64,000 bases of DNA from Sipunculus nudus (Eukaryota > Annelida > Sipuncula > Golfingiida > Sipunculidae). The stretch covers positions 15,773,601 to 15,837,600 of the forward strand of contig CM049319.1 of the NCBI GenBank assembly GCA_026874595.1, given 5' to 3'. The notes below the pieces were generated by a model. The model ran no database searches and had not been told where the DNA came from. It saw only the letters and a program-made list of their open reading frames with translations. Numbering within the stretch: position 1 is the first letter of the stretch; each line of letters begins with the position of its first letter. Positions 49,591-61,861 of this stretch are shown piece after piece. Made by a program: the position numbers and the translations under genes.

Positions 49591-51740
49591 CACCTGTATG
49601 TTGACCTTGTTGACCTTTCATCAAATTATGCACGCTTGAGGCGAGAATCCAGGCAGCTTATGGCCAGCCACAGTTGATCCAGGTGTCCAACCCAACTCAT
49701 CTAGTAGTTTTAACCAACAACATAACAATAAACGATCAATTAATAAATTTTTATTAGATATTAATAACAAATTAAAGAAAAATAGAAAAGGAATTTGTTA
49801 GTTTATAATAACAGGAAATTAACTTGCAGTTACTGATGATATAAGAATCTTGTATCGATGGGTAGAATGTCACATATTCCAAATAACACCATGCAGTCAC
49901 CTATGGCATTTTTCAGTTCATTTTTAATGATAAAGAAGTAAATCATATTATTCATTACTAATCATTAGGGATTATATGAAGGAAATTAATGATAGACAAA
50001 GATGCAGTTGATAATATTAATCTAGATTCCTACTGTGTCTAGTGTGTACATTGATGTGAAATTAGTCCAAAATGAATTTTTTACAGTTATTTTTTAATAT
50101 AAATAAAAGCCATAAAACCAGGTACTTATGATCATTATTTAAATGTGTGAATTTTGTATATTCTGGATTCTCAAAATCATTGTTTGGTGAAAACTGAATA
50201 AATACCAGACATGGTGCAAATACTTTGTAATTGTATTTAAATACGAATATGATTATGTACTCCATTATAAAATTTCTTGCATAAAGAATGGGAATTCAGG
50301 TAAAAATGAAAGTATATGAATACTCGTGCAAATACTTTCAAAATGTATTCATGAATGCATTCATGAATATATTCTTTAATATTATTTTAATAATCATATC
50401 AGTTATATGTCATTTTAAAAAATCATTTGATTCTCTTATTATTTTTAATAAAAATTATATTTAGGACAATATTTGTAATTTTTTTAATAAATAGTTAAAC
50501 TCTTATATTATATGTTCTGCTTATAAGTTATATGGCCAAGTCAAAATCTGTGTGACAATAGCACTCCATTTGTTAATAAAATAAATGAAATCAATCCTCT
50601 TCCCTGTCTCCAAAGATACTATCAAAATCATACATAAGCTAAACACCCACAACTCATAATACAGCTTATATTTATTACCACACAAAACCAGCATGTGCCT
50701 CATTTCTAAAAAATATTTTTTTATCATATATAACAGCTGAGCGTCGTGACCCATAGGTCCCTTGTTCTTTCTTTCAGTCATTGATCATGATTTTAAAACT
50801 GATTCCTACAACTTATATATATGATCAAATAATGACAAAATGAGCAACAGAATCCTTTTAAAATTGACAACTGAATATTAACATATGATAACATGGCTTA
50901 TAGATATATCAGGTTGGTTTTCTTCATGATATACGCAGTCTGGTTGTCAATCATTATACAGTCACCAAGATGGTCTACATTACCAGCAGATGATTTCGTT
51001 AACAGACCCCTGTGATCCTCTGAAGCTAACTGTTAGAAACATCTTCCACGCCTGTGGCCCTTGACTGCCACTGGGGGGACAAAGAGGTCCGGTGTTGATT
51101 TTTCTGGTCAATGCTTTTCTTCTGACAGCGCTGGTCTGTTTGGCAGCTGAAGTATTAAACAGAGCGTCTGCTCAGCACGACTTAGACATGTGAATTTAGG
51201 ACATTTCTGAGGGTCATGGACATTGTCTGGATATTCCAGAATCTATTGATGTTGCAGCCTTGCTTTTCTATAGAATGGCTAGATATAATCATGTATAACA
51301 TTTCTGATTTGCATGCAGGTTTATATGTTCCTGTTGTAGGCATTTATAACAATGCATTTATTTAGCAGTTATGGCCAATGTTGGCCATTGGAGGAACTGT
51401 TAATATCAATATTAAATTGGCATTTACAAGGCTTCTGTTGTAATTCCTGTGAAAAAATATTTCATATATATTTCCTATATTTTCCATTATTTCGACCAAA
51501 ATTGTCTATTATTTTCAATGTTTTATCATTGCACGATCATGTGTCTGGTATTGTAGTGTTATTATTGAATAATTATCATTGTTTAGACCTCTTATTATTC
51601 AATACATTCAGCTCCTGTTTAAAATTATGCAGATAACTGCTGCAGTCATACAAGCACAGTCCTCTCATACAATAAAATGGACCTCTAGCTGCTGTATGGA
51701 GAGCTGATGGTCATATCAAGAAAGCAAGTAAAACATGGTG
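49591..51740. other. Intron 1, unassigned; includes a possible right end of element B
   Basis: Strongly AT-rich from 49740 to 50720. GCTGAGCGTCGTGACCCATAGG (50737 onward) matches the 3' ends at 48009 and 1350. 51000-51190 is GC-richer but has no recognised exon. Confidence 0.5.
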
Positions 51741-51745
51741 TGCAC

Positions 51746-51925
51746 AGTAAAAACTCCTATGTTTTCCTATCTTTTTTTACTGAAAACTCCTATGTTATCC
51801 TATCTTTTTACTGAAAACTCCTATGTTTTCCTATCTTTTTTTACTGAAAACTCCTATGTTATCCTATCTTTTTTACTGAAAACTCTTATGTTTTCCTATC
51901 TTTTTTACTGAAAACTCCTTTGAAC
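51746..51925 (+). repeat. 31-34-bp tandem repeat
   Basis: Five to six units of ACTGAAAACTCCTATGTTTT followed by CCTATCTTTTTT, with ACTGAAAAC at about 51779, 51810, 51844, 51876 and 51907. Length variation comes from the T run, and units alternate between GTTTTCC and GTTATCC. Confidence 0.93.
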
Positions 51926-54690
51926 TCCTACAATTTTGTCTCAGGTGCTCCTATGAAATTCCTATATATTTCTTCAGTGCCTGATGGGAGCCTTCCATTA
52001 GATATTCAATAAAATATAAATATTTTTTTATCGCAGGATACTTAAATGACGTATCTCATGTACAATCAGACAAAAATAAACTGCATTTACCACCTGATCC
52101 GGATCATCTCAGCTCTTCCTTTATGCAAGACCTGCACAGTAATACATTCAAATACCTGTATAGATCCAACATCACAGGCAATGATGTTATGTAGATAATA
52201 GAATGATGGTCTGCAGTGACAATTATTTGTTCATTATTGATCACATATAGCCCACTTAATACCTTTCATACGTGAAACATGTATTAATGCTTAATTGGTG
52301 TTTGCTGTCCTGATATCCTAGTTTGTAAATAATCAATAAAATGCTGGGTTTCTAATTACTTCACATCTACATATATATATACTAGGATAACATCATGAGT
52401 GTAAGTATATAGATAAGCCAATAAAAGGCCTGTTTTGTTGTCTGTGTACTTGAACTGTCCAGCTATAGCTCTCAGGGGAAATCTAGCACGGCAGGCAAGA
52501 ACCATTTATAACCAAGCAGATCCTAGATAAGAAGTGCAGGAGGTGTGAAAATATATAGTAGAAAGGCAGCAGGGCACTAGTCAACACCCAGGGAGGCACC
52601 ATGGTGCCAGTCTACAGCTCACTTATAGTCTGTACTCATACCAATGTGCCATTCAGTTGGATTTTAAATACCCAGACTTGTCAGTAACAAAAAGTAGAGT
52701 GTCAGATTGATAAATTAGCTTTCTGCACAAGGTTTTAAAGTGTCAGTAAAGTTTCACCCTGCCCTGTGCAATTCCAGTTTGGTTGATCACTGCCTCATTT
52801 GTATAACTATATACACAGGCTCAGTGTTCAAATTTTCCTCTGTTAGTCAATATGAAATGAAACATACAATGACTTTGCTTTTGATTAATTTAAATCATTC
52901 ATTAAAGCTATAAAAACTAGAAGACAAGGCAATTCTGGCATGTTTTCCTCTGGCGTTTTTATACCTGGCAGTTTACCTGGCAATGAACCAGGGGGTGCTC
53001 TCTCCTTCTACGTTACAACACAGAGCTAAAGACTTATTCTGTCCCTCATCCGCTGGGATATAAAGGAATCTTACACAAAGCGAGGCCCAGCAGGATAAAG
53101 AGGAAGTGGTTCATTCACTTTCTTTACTAGAACAATATGTGGCCACCGAGTCTTTTCCCTGCTGGCTATCTGCTTGGTTTGCTGTTTCATGGTTCCCTGG
53201 GTGGCAGTAATTTAGACTACCTGGTGACTCGCTGACCTGTACATATGGACCACATCATAAGAAGCTACAGTTTTCTCTCTGCCCCTGTCAGGGTTACGCC
53301 CTGTTTATAATCTTAGTATACCATGTTTATAATCTTTAGACAGCAGGAATGTATATCCATATATTTTACTCAGCTTACAGATCAGTGATATTTATATCAG
53401 GGTGTAATAATGGATTACATAATATTTAATATGATTACTGTGTATTAACAAGGATTTGTTTTTGACCAAATTTATATTAAGTTCTATTGTTGTATGATAT
53501 TATCAGGAAGAAATGATGGCATTCTTGTCATTTCATGTAATAACAAAGAACTTTTATTGTGGCATACATTATATAACTGCAATATGAATAATATTATTTT
53601 ATGCAACGATTTATTTAGACCATATTTTGGACTTGCATAAAGAAAAATATGTGTGAGTCACTGTGGCAACTGTCATGGTTTCACAAGTGTTACAGTTTAC
53701 TTTGTTGTCATATTTTGGTATGATGGTCAAGTGCCAAACTGCCAGTCATCTTTATCAAACAAGTAAAATATCATCTGTTCAAAGAAGATGTGAAGATACA
53801 GTTTCCAGATAATTTTAAAATACATATATCTGAAGAAGGGCACATTAATGGTATTCATATCAATATTTCCATGGAGATAAATATAATATCTTGTCACTGG
53901 TTTAGGAATTATGTTTTCATTATTAAATATCATTTCAGAGAGATAAGTTTATTTAATCAATCTGGAGAGAATAAAGACCTTAATTAACAGGGGATGTTTG
54001 GTCCTTAGTTGATTTAGCCTCACTAGCCTCTGTGTTTTACCGAATATTTTTTATGCTATTATAGCACTGTTATATGTTTGTTATAAGTCTGTAGCTCAAA
54101 AACATTATATATGTGATCAGAAGTATTGATGTATTTAAGAGAAGACAAACTACAACTTGGCATGCATAGCCAGTTCCAAGTGTAGACAGCAAATGAAACA
54201 GTTTGATGCTGAAAGCAGCAGATGTATCCATGTGATCTGAAGTCTGGCAGCATGAGAGGACCTGGTATGCATGTAATTCAGTAATACAGTGTATCTACAT
54301 GGCCTGCGGGTGTATATATGAATGTCTTTCTTGATCATGATGCCATTATTGCCATACAGCCGCCATTCAGTAGCAGTACATTTTACAACATATTTGTATG
54401 AACAGAGTGTCTGTAGATATAAAATAGCAGAAGTACTGGTAGTATGTTATGTTGTTTGAACAGCTTAGAAGTTAATTGAATTAATGACTGGCATAGTCAT
54501 CATGGTCATATTATATATGACGCCTTTACAACTCTAAATACCTTTTGCAGTCATGTGATAATAATAACACATTCTGAATAGTGGATGTTTCACTATCTGT
54601 GATACTTGCCTGTCAGTATCAGTTCCTGTAGTATTGAAGGTTTCTTGTACAAAAATGTATATATATAACAGAGTAATATTTAGGCAAAAA
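51926..54690. other. Intron 1, unassigned
   Basis: No exon or defined repeat recognised. 52940-53290 is less AT-rich than its flanks. Confidence 0.5.
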
Positions 54691-54694
54691 AAAA

Positions 54695-54935
54695 TTGGTT
54701 TCAGGCACTGCTCGCGTCAACTTTAACCCCCGCATCAAAAATTTTTATTTTTATTTTCAATTAAACCTTGCCAATTTTGAACTCCAGCCACTCCGACATT
54801 TCTTTCAAGAAGATAAAATAATACAATTTTGATAAGATTTCCTTTGTTATGTAGTGCTTTTACCTGTTTAGCAAAACATCTTTTATCATCATGTTTTTCC
54901 CTGATCATATGACATTTTTATTGACACTACCATGA
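54695..54935 (+). repeat. Dispersed repeat, copy 2 (paired with 18671-18943)
   Basis: Near-identical in blocks to 18671-18943, but without the neighbouring 207-bp tandem array. The array is therefore not an integral part of the repeat. Confidence 0.85.
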
Positions 54936-55899
54936 AATTTATATAAAAAGAGGAAAAACTGAATAAGCAATATTTTAATTGTGGTGATAGCTGCTTTACT
55001 GTTAAATCCTGATTGCTGGTTACTTTTATCTTTTGACTATTTAGTAATTAGTGCAGTTTACAAGGTTGTGAGAATGCAATATTAGATTTGAAAGAGGAGT
55101 AAGAATTAGGAAAACCATGTGGTGATGATGGATAATTGTGTGAGAGAATTGTGTAGTTATTACTAAAAAAAAATTCTAACAGGATTCAGGGCTGGTCATT
55201 GCATATGAATTCATTAAAGTGCATGCTATGATCAGTATTTCATTATTTGCTTCAGACACTGAAAATAATATTATTCTACACTGATCGAATAAGTATTCAT
55301 ATTTAATGGGACTTTTAACTTTGGCATTTTCAGAATAAAGGCACAATCTGCTACACAGGATATCATCTTTATTAATAATAAAGTAATATATCATATGACT
55401 CTCTCTAATTTGCTGCCCTGTTGTGATATAGACCATGGTAACTAAATTTTCTGCTCCCTCACACAAGATTGAATATATGAAATACACACACCCACCTAGG
55501 CCACTCAGGCTCATGTCGATTTAAATCCACGACAGTCTTGTATTGTACAATCACATGCTTTATAACTTTATATGTTAATCAGTACTGTTAACCACTTATG
55601 TGCTAAGGAATATACACTCAGCACCTGAGACTTGTTTCAGGCTCGCAAGGGCTTTGAGCTGACACCTAGTTGAAAAAGATAGGCATGGGTGGTTGCTTCG
55701 ATCAGAAGTATCAGAAGTCTCGCAGATCTACAATTATATGAATCAGCGTGGTATGACATCCCCCCACATAAAGCGTTGACACCAGCAGTAGGAGACTGCT
55801 AAAACATCGGTAGACATCTGTAGTAGCAATTGATTGTTCCTGGTCATTCTGGCCTTGTCGTATTGATCTCTCACAATCCAGGCACGGCCACAGAACCAG
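54936..55899. other. Intron 1, unassigned
   Basis: AT-rich to about 55600, nothing recognised. Confidence 0.5.
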
Positions 55900-56330
55900 A
55901 CACTGGGGGACGCAAGGTTGTCCATCTTCCCATAAGTCACTCAGTACACTACATCCCCTGTGCCCCCCCCCCCCCCCCCCACCTCGACTCCACCCCTGCC
56001 CCTTTCCATGAGGCCCTTTCCACAGCCAACAGAGATCACTATGGCTCCATCCTACCCCTTTCCACTCTGCCTTTCCATGGTTCACTGAGTACACTAGTCC
56101 CCCCCCCCCCCTTTCCATAGCCCAGAGTACATTAAATCTCACCTACCATTTCATAGCCTTGCTGAATACATGGTAGTTTCCAACCCCACCCCCTTTTCCG
56201 TAGCCCAGACCATATGACAGCCCTCATACCTCTCAGTTGCCCACTAAGAACACTACAGCCCCTCCATAGCCCACAATATATTACGGCACCTTCCCCAAAC
56301 CCTGCATCTTACCCTTCTACATATCCCATT
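55900..56330 (+). repeat. C-rich degenerate minisatellite with poly(C) runs
   Basis: Diverged units of about 50-65 bp built on CCCTTTCCATAGCCCA, a GAGTACACTA block and C-rich spacers. Examples lie near 55925, 55998, 56056, 56110, 56190 and 56260. Poly(C) at 55963-55980 and 56099-56111. The overlapping glycine-rich minus-strand ORF and proline-rich plus-strand ORF are products of the C runs. Confidence 0.75.
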
Positions 56331-58004
56331 GTGTACACCGCAGTGTTTTTAGAGCTGATTTTATTAAATATAGTTTTATATTTTCCTTCCCAGAGGATCA
56401 ATTCCTGAACCCATCACATGGGTACCCGGTATGCATGCATCATAGAGCATTCAAGAATAAGATTAAGAAGGTTAGATCATCCACATGTTTAGTCATCATG
56501 GTCAGTTAGTTCAAATATATGTCTCCATGGTATATAAAATTGTTTAAGACAGACATGTAGGTATTTCTGCTACAGAAATGATAAATTGTGTAAAATTTCA
56601 TCTGGGTCATTTTATCTCTGACCATTATTGACCTTACAAGGTCATAGAAAGGATCTGTTTTTCTGGTGGGTTGCTTTTGGTATAAACTTGTCAGATTTCC
56701 CATATTGAAATGTCATAAATTCACATAAACTGTCTTTTGATGTTGGGCTGTTGACCTTTATTGACCTTTAGAGGTCAAGCTCAAGGTCATGATATTGTTC
56801 AATTCACTTCAGGACTGTGTAATCACAGACTGAAACTGACATGATCTGTTCATTTGGCTGTATGGACATTAGGCTTGTTTTGAGTGTATATGGCATAGGA
56901 AAACATTACTTCAGGCTCTGAAACATACATATGTTATTGATTTAATACTGGTTTGATTGCTTGTATAACAAAGCTAACTGAAAAGGACTCCGAGGATGTG
57001 CACAAATTCTGTGATCCAAACCCATGTTGGCCTATAAATCTAATTGATTGGCCACATGATTATACCCATTGATTACTTGTCCATGGCCTTTCATCTCAAA
57101 ATACTTATTTAAATTCGTTAAGGACTTTTTGAGATATAATGTGGGCAAATAGACAGATTGACAGACGGATTGATGGGGAGAAATATTATTTCACCTCTGC
57201 CAGTTTGAAGGAGGTAACTGGATCATAATGAATGGTTGCGTGATCAGTTCTTGCTGTAACAGTTGCTGTATCAATGTGAACATTGTTTAATCCAGTCAGT
57301 GGCGGGGATTTAAGAACATAGAGATTACATTAACTTGTCTAATCATGATGTCCTCCGTGACAGTAGGAGCACTAATTGACTGTGGAACATGGAAGAACCC
57401 AGTCACCAGACAGCCTCCCCCAGCTGGTCAAAGGTCATCTCGTGAACCAGGAAAAGAAACATGTAAAATGTAGAAGGTTACACTTGAGACAAGCTGTCAA
57501 TCAATATTGAGTCACAGGTTATGGCGGTAGATGTGTTATGTCGGGGTCATCTGAGGACTGTGGTCCTTGATGCTTAAAGCTGCCTGTATCAAACATGTTC
57601 GGAGGTGCAGCATTGCTGACTGGGTGCTTATTGATTCTGGTGGCCATACACTTCTTGGGACACTGTCTGGTATCCCTGTGTTTGATATTCTTTATATTAG
57701 TCTGCGCAGGTGCTCCAGTATGTCTAGTCAGGGTTATTGTTAAAAAAATTTAAATTCACATGCTTTAATTTTAAAATCTAATTTTATATTGATAGTATTT
57801 TTTTTCTGATGTTCCATTAACTTGATGTTAGTTGCAGATTCTTAAAACATCTGCTGATCACAGACCTGCTGTGTGCATGGAACTGAAACCAGTCCAGGAA
57901 AGCTCAAATTAATTTCTGTCTAAACATGTAAACTAGTAAAATAGATAACTAATAAGTATCAGATTATAATCATATTTATGAAAAAATATATAAATAATCT
58001 CAGG
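56331..58004. other. Intron 1, unassigned
   Basis: No exon recognised. 56740-56800 holds TTGACCTTTATTGACCTTTA and TCAAGGTCA (56781-56789), as in other repeats here. Confidence 0.5.
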
Positions 58005-58432
58005 GCTTTCAGGAATATTGGGATAAGCATCTGTGATGCTCCAAATCTGTTTTGGATGCTCTTGGAGTCCAAGCGTCTGATTGGACATGCATATCTGTGG
58101 CTTTGGAACGGTGATGGTCAAAGTTTGGCCTTGTAGCAGTCACTCGCCATTGCCTGCTGCCTGAGACAAACCATTAAGTTCTGTAAGCACTGCGCTATCA
58201 ACTTATCCTCCTTTACATTTCACTATAATCAACGCATCTTTTAATGACACAATTTCTAATCATATAATAATACTAGTATAGTGATATAAAAGACAGAAAA
58301 AAAGATTCAATGTATATCATGAAAAATTTGACACAGATTTCCTCTTGGGATGCTTCAAACTTAGATAGGACTCGTTTTGGCCTGAGTGGCTGGGACTCTG
58401 AATTCAAATTTTTTTCCTATTGAAACCTTGAA
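58005..58432 (+). repeat. Dispersed repeat, copy 2 (paired with 22075-22445)
   Basis: Same ordered blocks as 22075-22445, with an extra or diverged middle (about 58060-58190). Same orientation. Confidence 0.75.
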
Positions 58433-61400
58433 TCTAAATCTCTTAGTTTTGGTCTCTGATGAGATAGGCAAAATAAACACTAGCAAAACACTGCAAAGGG
58501 AAAAATCACAGAGTTTAAACCTCATGAACTTGATGCCAACCACAGTATTTAGAGCATTGTTGTAGTACATACTATGACAGTCTACAAAACATCAGGATTG
58601 ATTCCGCTGTGCTGCCACAGTTTTTCCAATGAAGACTCATAATGTCAAAACATTAAGATGACTGATTAAGGTGCTGTGTCAAAATTGGGCTTGCACTCAT
58701 TATTGTTTTGCCTTTATCACCATACATGTCTGCTATTTTTTCAGCCATTTTCTTGTAATATATTTATCATATATAATTACCAGGAGGTGTTGTTGGACCA
58801 TTGTTATCACATAATAATTTTGATTTAAAGCCAGCTATTCACATGCTTACCCGTAGAATTTATTGGATATTTTACTTATACTCAGGGTATGTATTAGTGG
58901 TGTGCTGATTAATCAATTAAATCGATGAATGGTCATTTTCTGTAGAAATTGATTAAATTGATTGCATTTTTTGCATAATTGATTAAAACCAATTATGTAT
59001 CCTGTTAAAGATATACAAACACAAACTAATGATAAGCATCAAAACAGAACCTTGCGCAGCCAACAAGCCATCCAGCAGTAACTTGACCTTGGATGTGGGT
59101 GGATTGATGGTTTCATAATGAATATCAGTGAACATGTCAGACTATTTAATGGTGTCAGTATTTTAGGTAAAGTAGATTTCAAGGTAATATAGAAAGTACA
59201 TAAAATAATCAATTGATAATTGATCATCGGTCATTTTTATTTTTCAATCATCAATTATGATTATAAAACCAATTACTTCCACTAGTAAACACAGTCCTGG
59301 TACATGTGCCATTGTTGACAAACAGAAGAACCATGTGACTGGAGAAACAGATTGGTCACTGGTGTGGGCATGTGAACAATGCCATATCTTGTCATTTGCA
59401 AAAGTCTGATAATGCAAGAAATTATCTTTATTTAAAAAAATACCAGATATATCACAATAGGCCCCTTTAATTTCAGTATTTTACTGGGTATGAAAAACTA
59501 TGAATCAAATCGTAGAAGCAGCAGGACTGTATACCACTGATATAACTAAGTCCATTGTATTCATCCAAGAACTGTTTTATACCAGCATTACTCTGAAGGT
59601 TATCAGAGCTTGCAGTGTTTGTAAGAATCTCTGGAGGGACATTATTAAGTAGATCGTTAAACGTTTCCTACCAAATCAATAACTTACAAATGCCAGGAGG
59701 ACATTGTCACTGTGTTGCATAGATGTATTTAGTACAGGTGAATATTGTATAGGTTATTTGACCAAATGAGCACCCTGAGCAGTTATGTTTTGATTGTGAG
59801 CTTTCCTTTCCAAAAGAGAACATCCCCCCTAACAGTTGTAGAGCCCAAATATGCATGATGTTACTTTGAGCACTTGTCAAATTGTAAAGATATTGTGTAC
59901 TTTTTAAGGTGACAGAAAATTTTTCCACTTATCCCCTGCCCACACCAGAGTATTTCTGTAGTATTAAGAAAGAAACTGATTTCATTAATTTTATGAGCTA
60001 TTTACTGGTGAAGTTTGGACCATGTATCTCCAGGTCCCAAGTCAAGTGCTTTAGCTGCAAGTTAATGGCCTACCCTAGTAATAAGTATGTATGATAATAT
60101 TTAGGACATCAGGGAGATGCTTTAAGTTTTTTTTCCAGGATTTTCCACTTTTTTCAGCCATTGAGGCATTGATGAGGATTGAACCAGGGAATTTCAGGTC
60201 GTAAAGGGTCCTATTCCAGTATCTGATGTCTAATAACTGAAGATAATCCTTTGAAACTTTTATGAAAAAAAGGCCAGAAAATGCCAATCTCACCACCCAC
60301 AGGCTGTTCATTCTGTTTATATCCACTTGTCTTTAACATGTGTTAGGGCCAAAATAATCCAAACACATTCAGCAAGGACATCTGCTGGCAAATCAGGTGA
60401 ACCAGAGTTTTGCTAGGGTATTTTGAAACCAGTAACCATTCAACTCGGCAAATGTGCAACCAACCACTTTAGATTACATGTTTTTACCGTTTGTCAACAT
60501 TACTGTGTTTACGGACACCTTGAAGATAAACAAGCTTAGTGCATCCATCACATAGGTTTTATAAGAACTTTTCTCAACAGAAATTTCTTAGAGTTCATTA
60601 TTAAGTTCATTAAGTATACAGAGTAAGCCAGAAATCACTTAAATTTTCTAGACAAAAGGTACGTGAATAGCTTGCTTTAACCACCAGAATATGTCCTACT
60701 GTGGTATGCCAGGCCTATCTTTTTGTATCTGGACTGGTGTATTGTAGCCATTAAGATGTACTGTACATTAATCAATAACTCGGCAGCTGCAGGAATAGTT
60801 AGTAAACTGTTTCCCAGAACCTAGGCCAGGGCTGAGTTTAATTGGCATCATCATGGCCTAGCTGGTTTAAATGTTCCAGTTTTGATGATGATAAGTTCTT
60901 GTTACCAATTAGAATTATCTATCTCCATCCTAGTCGCCATATATTGATTTTCTTGTCTTTAAGAAGCTGTGTTTAATAAATGTATTTATAGGGGCCCACT
61001 AAAGCAAGACATTTCTCCAGGCATGAACGGTTTGGGATTCATAACGGGATGACGATAAAATCGGGATCCATGAACACACTCGGTGACCTTCCCTTGTCTT
61101 TCTAAGTGCCGGTCTGATGTCTTCAGGAATGCCGACTCGGCATACTTGACGGTGATCTAACCTGAACCTGTTCTGTGTATCCAGGGTTTTCAGCAGAATA
61201 AATGTTATCAGAAACCCAAGCACCAGTCCAAATATTGTCTGCTTTCCATGCTGGTGCTTGGACAGGTATGGTTACTATAGATAGGGATATATAAACATAG
61301 GCAGTAGAATTCCTAAAGGTATTGGCATAACAAGTTTTGTTGTTGAATTGCAGGTCAACTATGTGTGGAAACACGATTGTTTAGATTTATTGAACCAGTT

Positions 61401-61861
61401 GGTAGATACAAAATATAAAACAGGAAATTTTCACATCATTTGTTTTCTGTGAATTGCACAGATTTTACATTTCTTGTGTAATATCTGAGAATTGTCTTGG
61501 TCTGGTCTTTAATTGTGATGTAATCCTCTCAGTCAGAAATATTTTCTCTTCTGGTGTAAATTAAGTTAACTAATTTAGTGCTCCTAATATTGTACTTAAC
61601 TCTTTAACTCTTAACTCTTCAGAGTAGTGAACATAAAAAGATAAACCACGATGTCTCATTAACACCTGACCACTGTCTTTCACCTGAAGTGCCTTGCATC
61701 TCAAATGCCAATCATCTCAATCACTCCAGCAGAAAGTATGGGTGGCCCCAACAATCTTGCATATCAATAGTCTGAAAGGCTAGCATATGTCTTAGATAGG
61801 TGTATCTAAAAGTGTATCTGAGATTATTATTTTTATTATAAACATTATTATTATCATTATT
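58433..61861. other. Intron 1, unassigned
   Basis: No exon recognised. GGTTCAATCCT (reversed, about 60174-60186) could be a B box of a decayed minus-strand SINE. TAGGCCCCTTTAATT (59459-59472) resembles one end of the TTAA-flanked family, with no matching second end seen. 61010-61240 is CpG-richer and might be an old coding relic, but no family was recognised. Confidence 0.45.

Noticed and set aside
55711-56142. 143-codon minus-strand glycine-rich ORF
   Set aside because: Glycine and tryptophan repeats come from translating a C-rich minisatellite with two poly(C) runs.
59281-59475. Third TTAA-flanked element ending at 59472
   Set aside because: Only one end (GGCCCCTTTAATT) resembles the family and no matching left end with TTAA was found.
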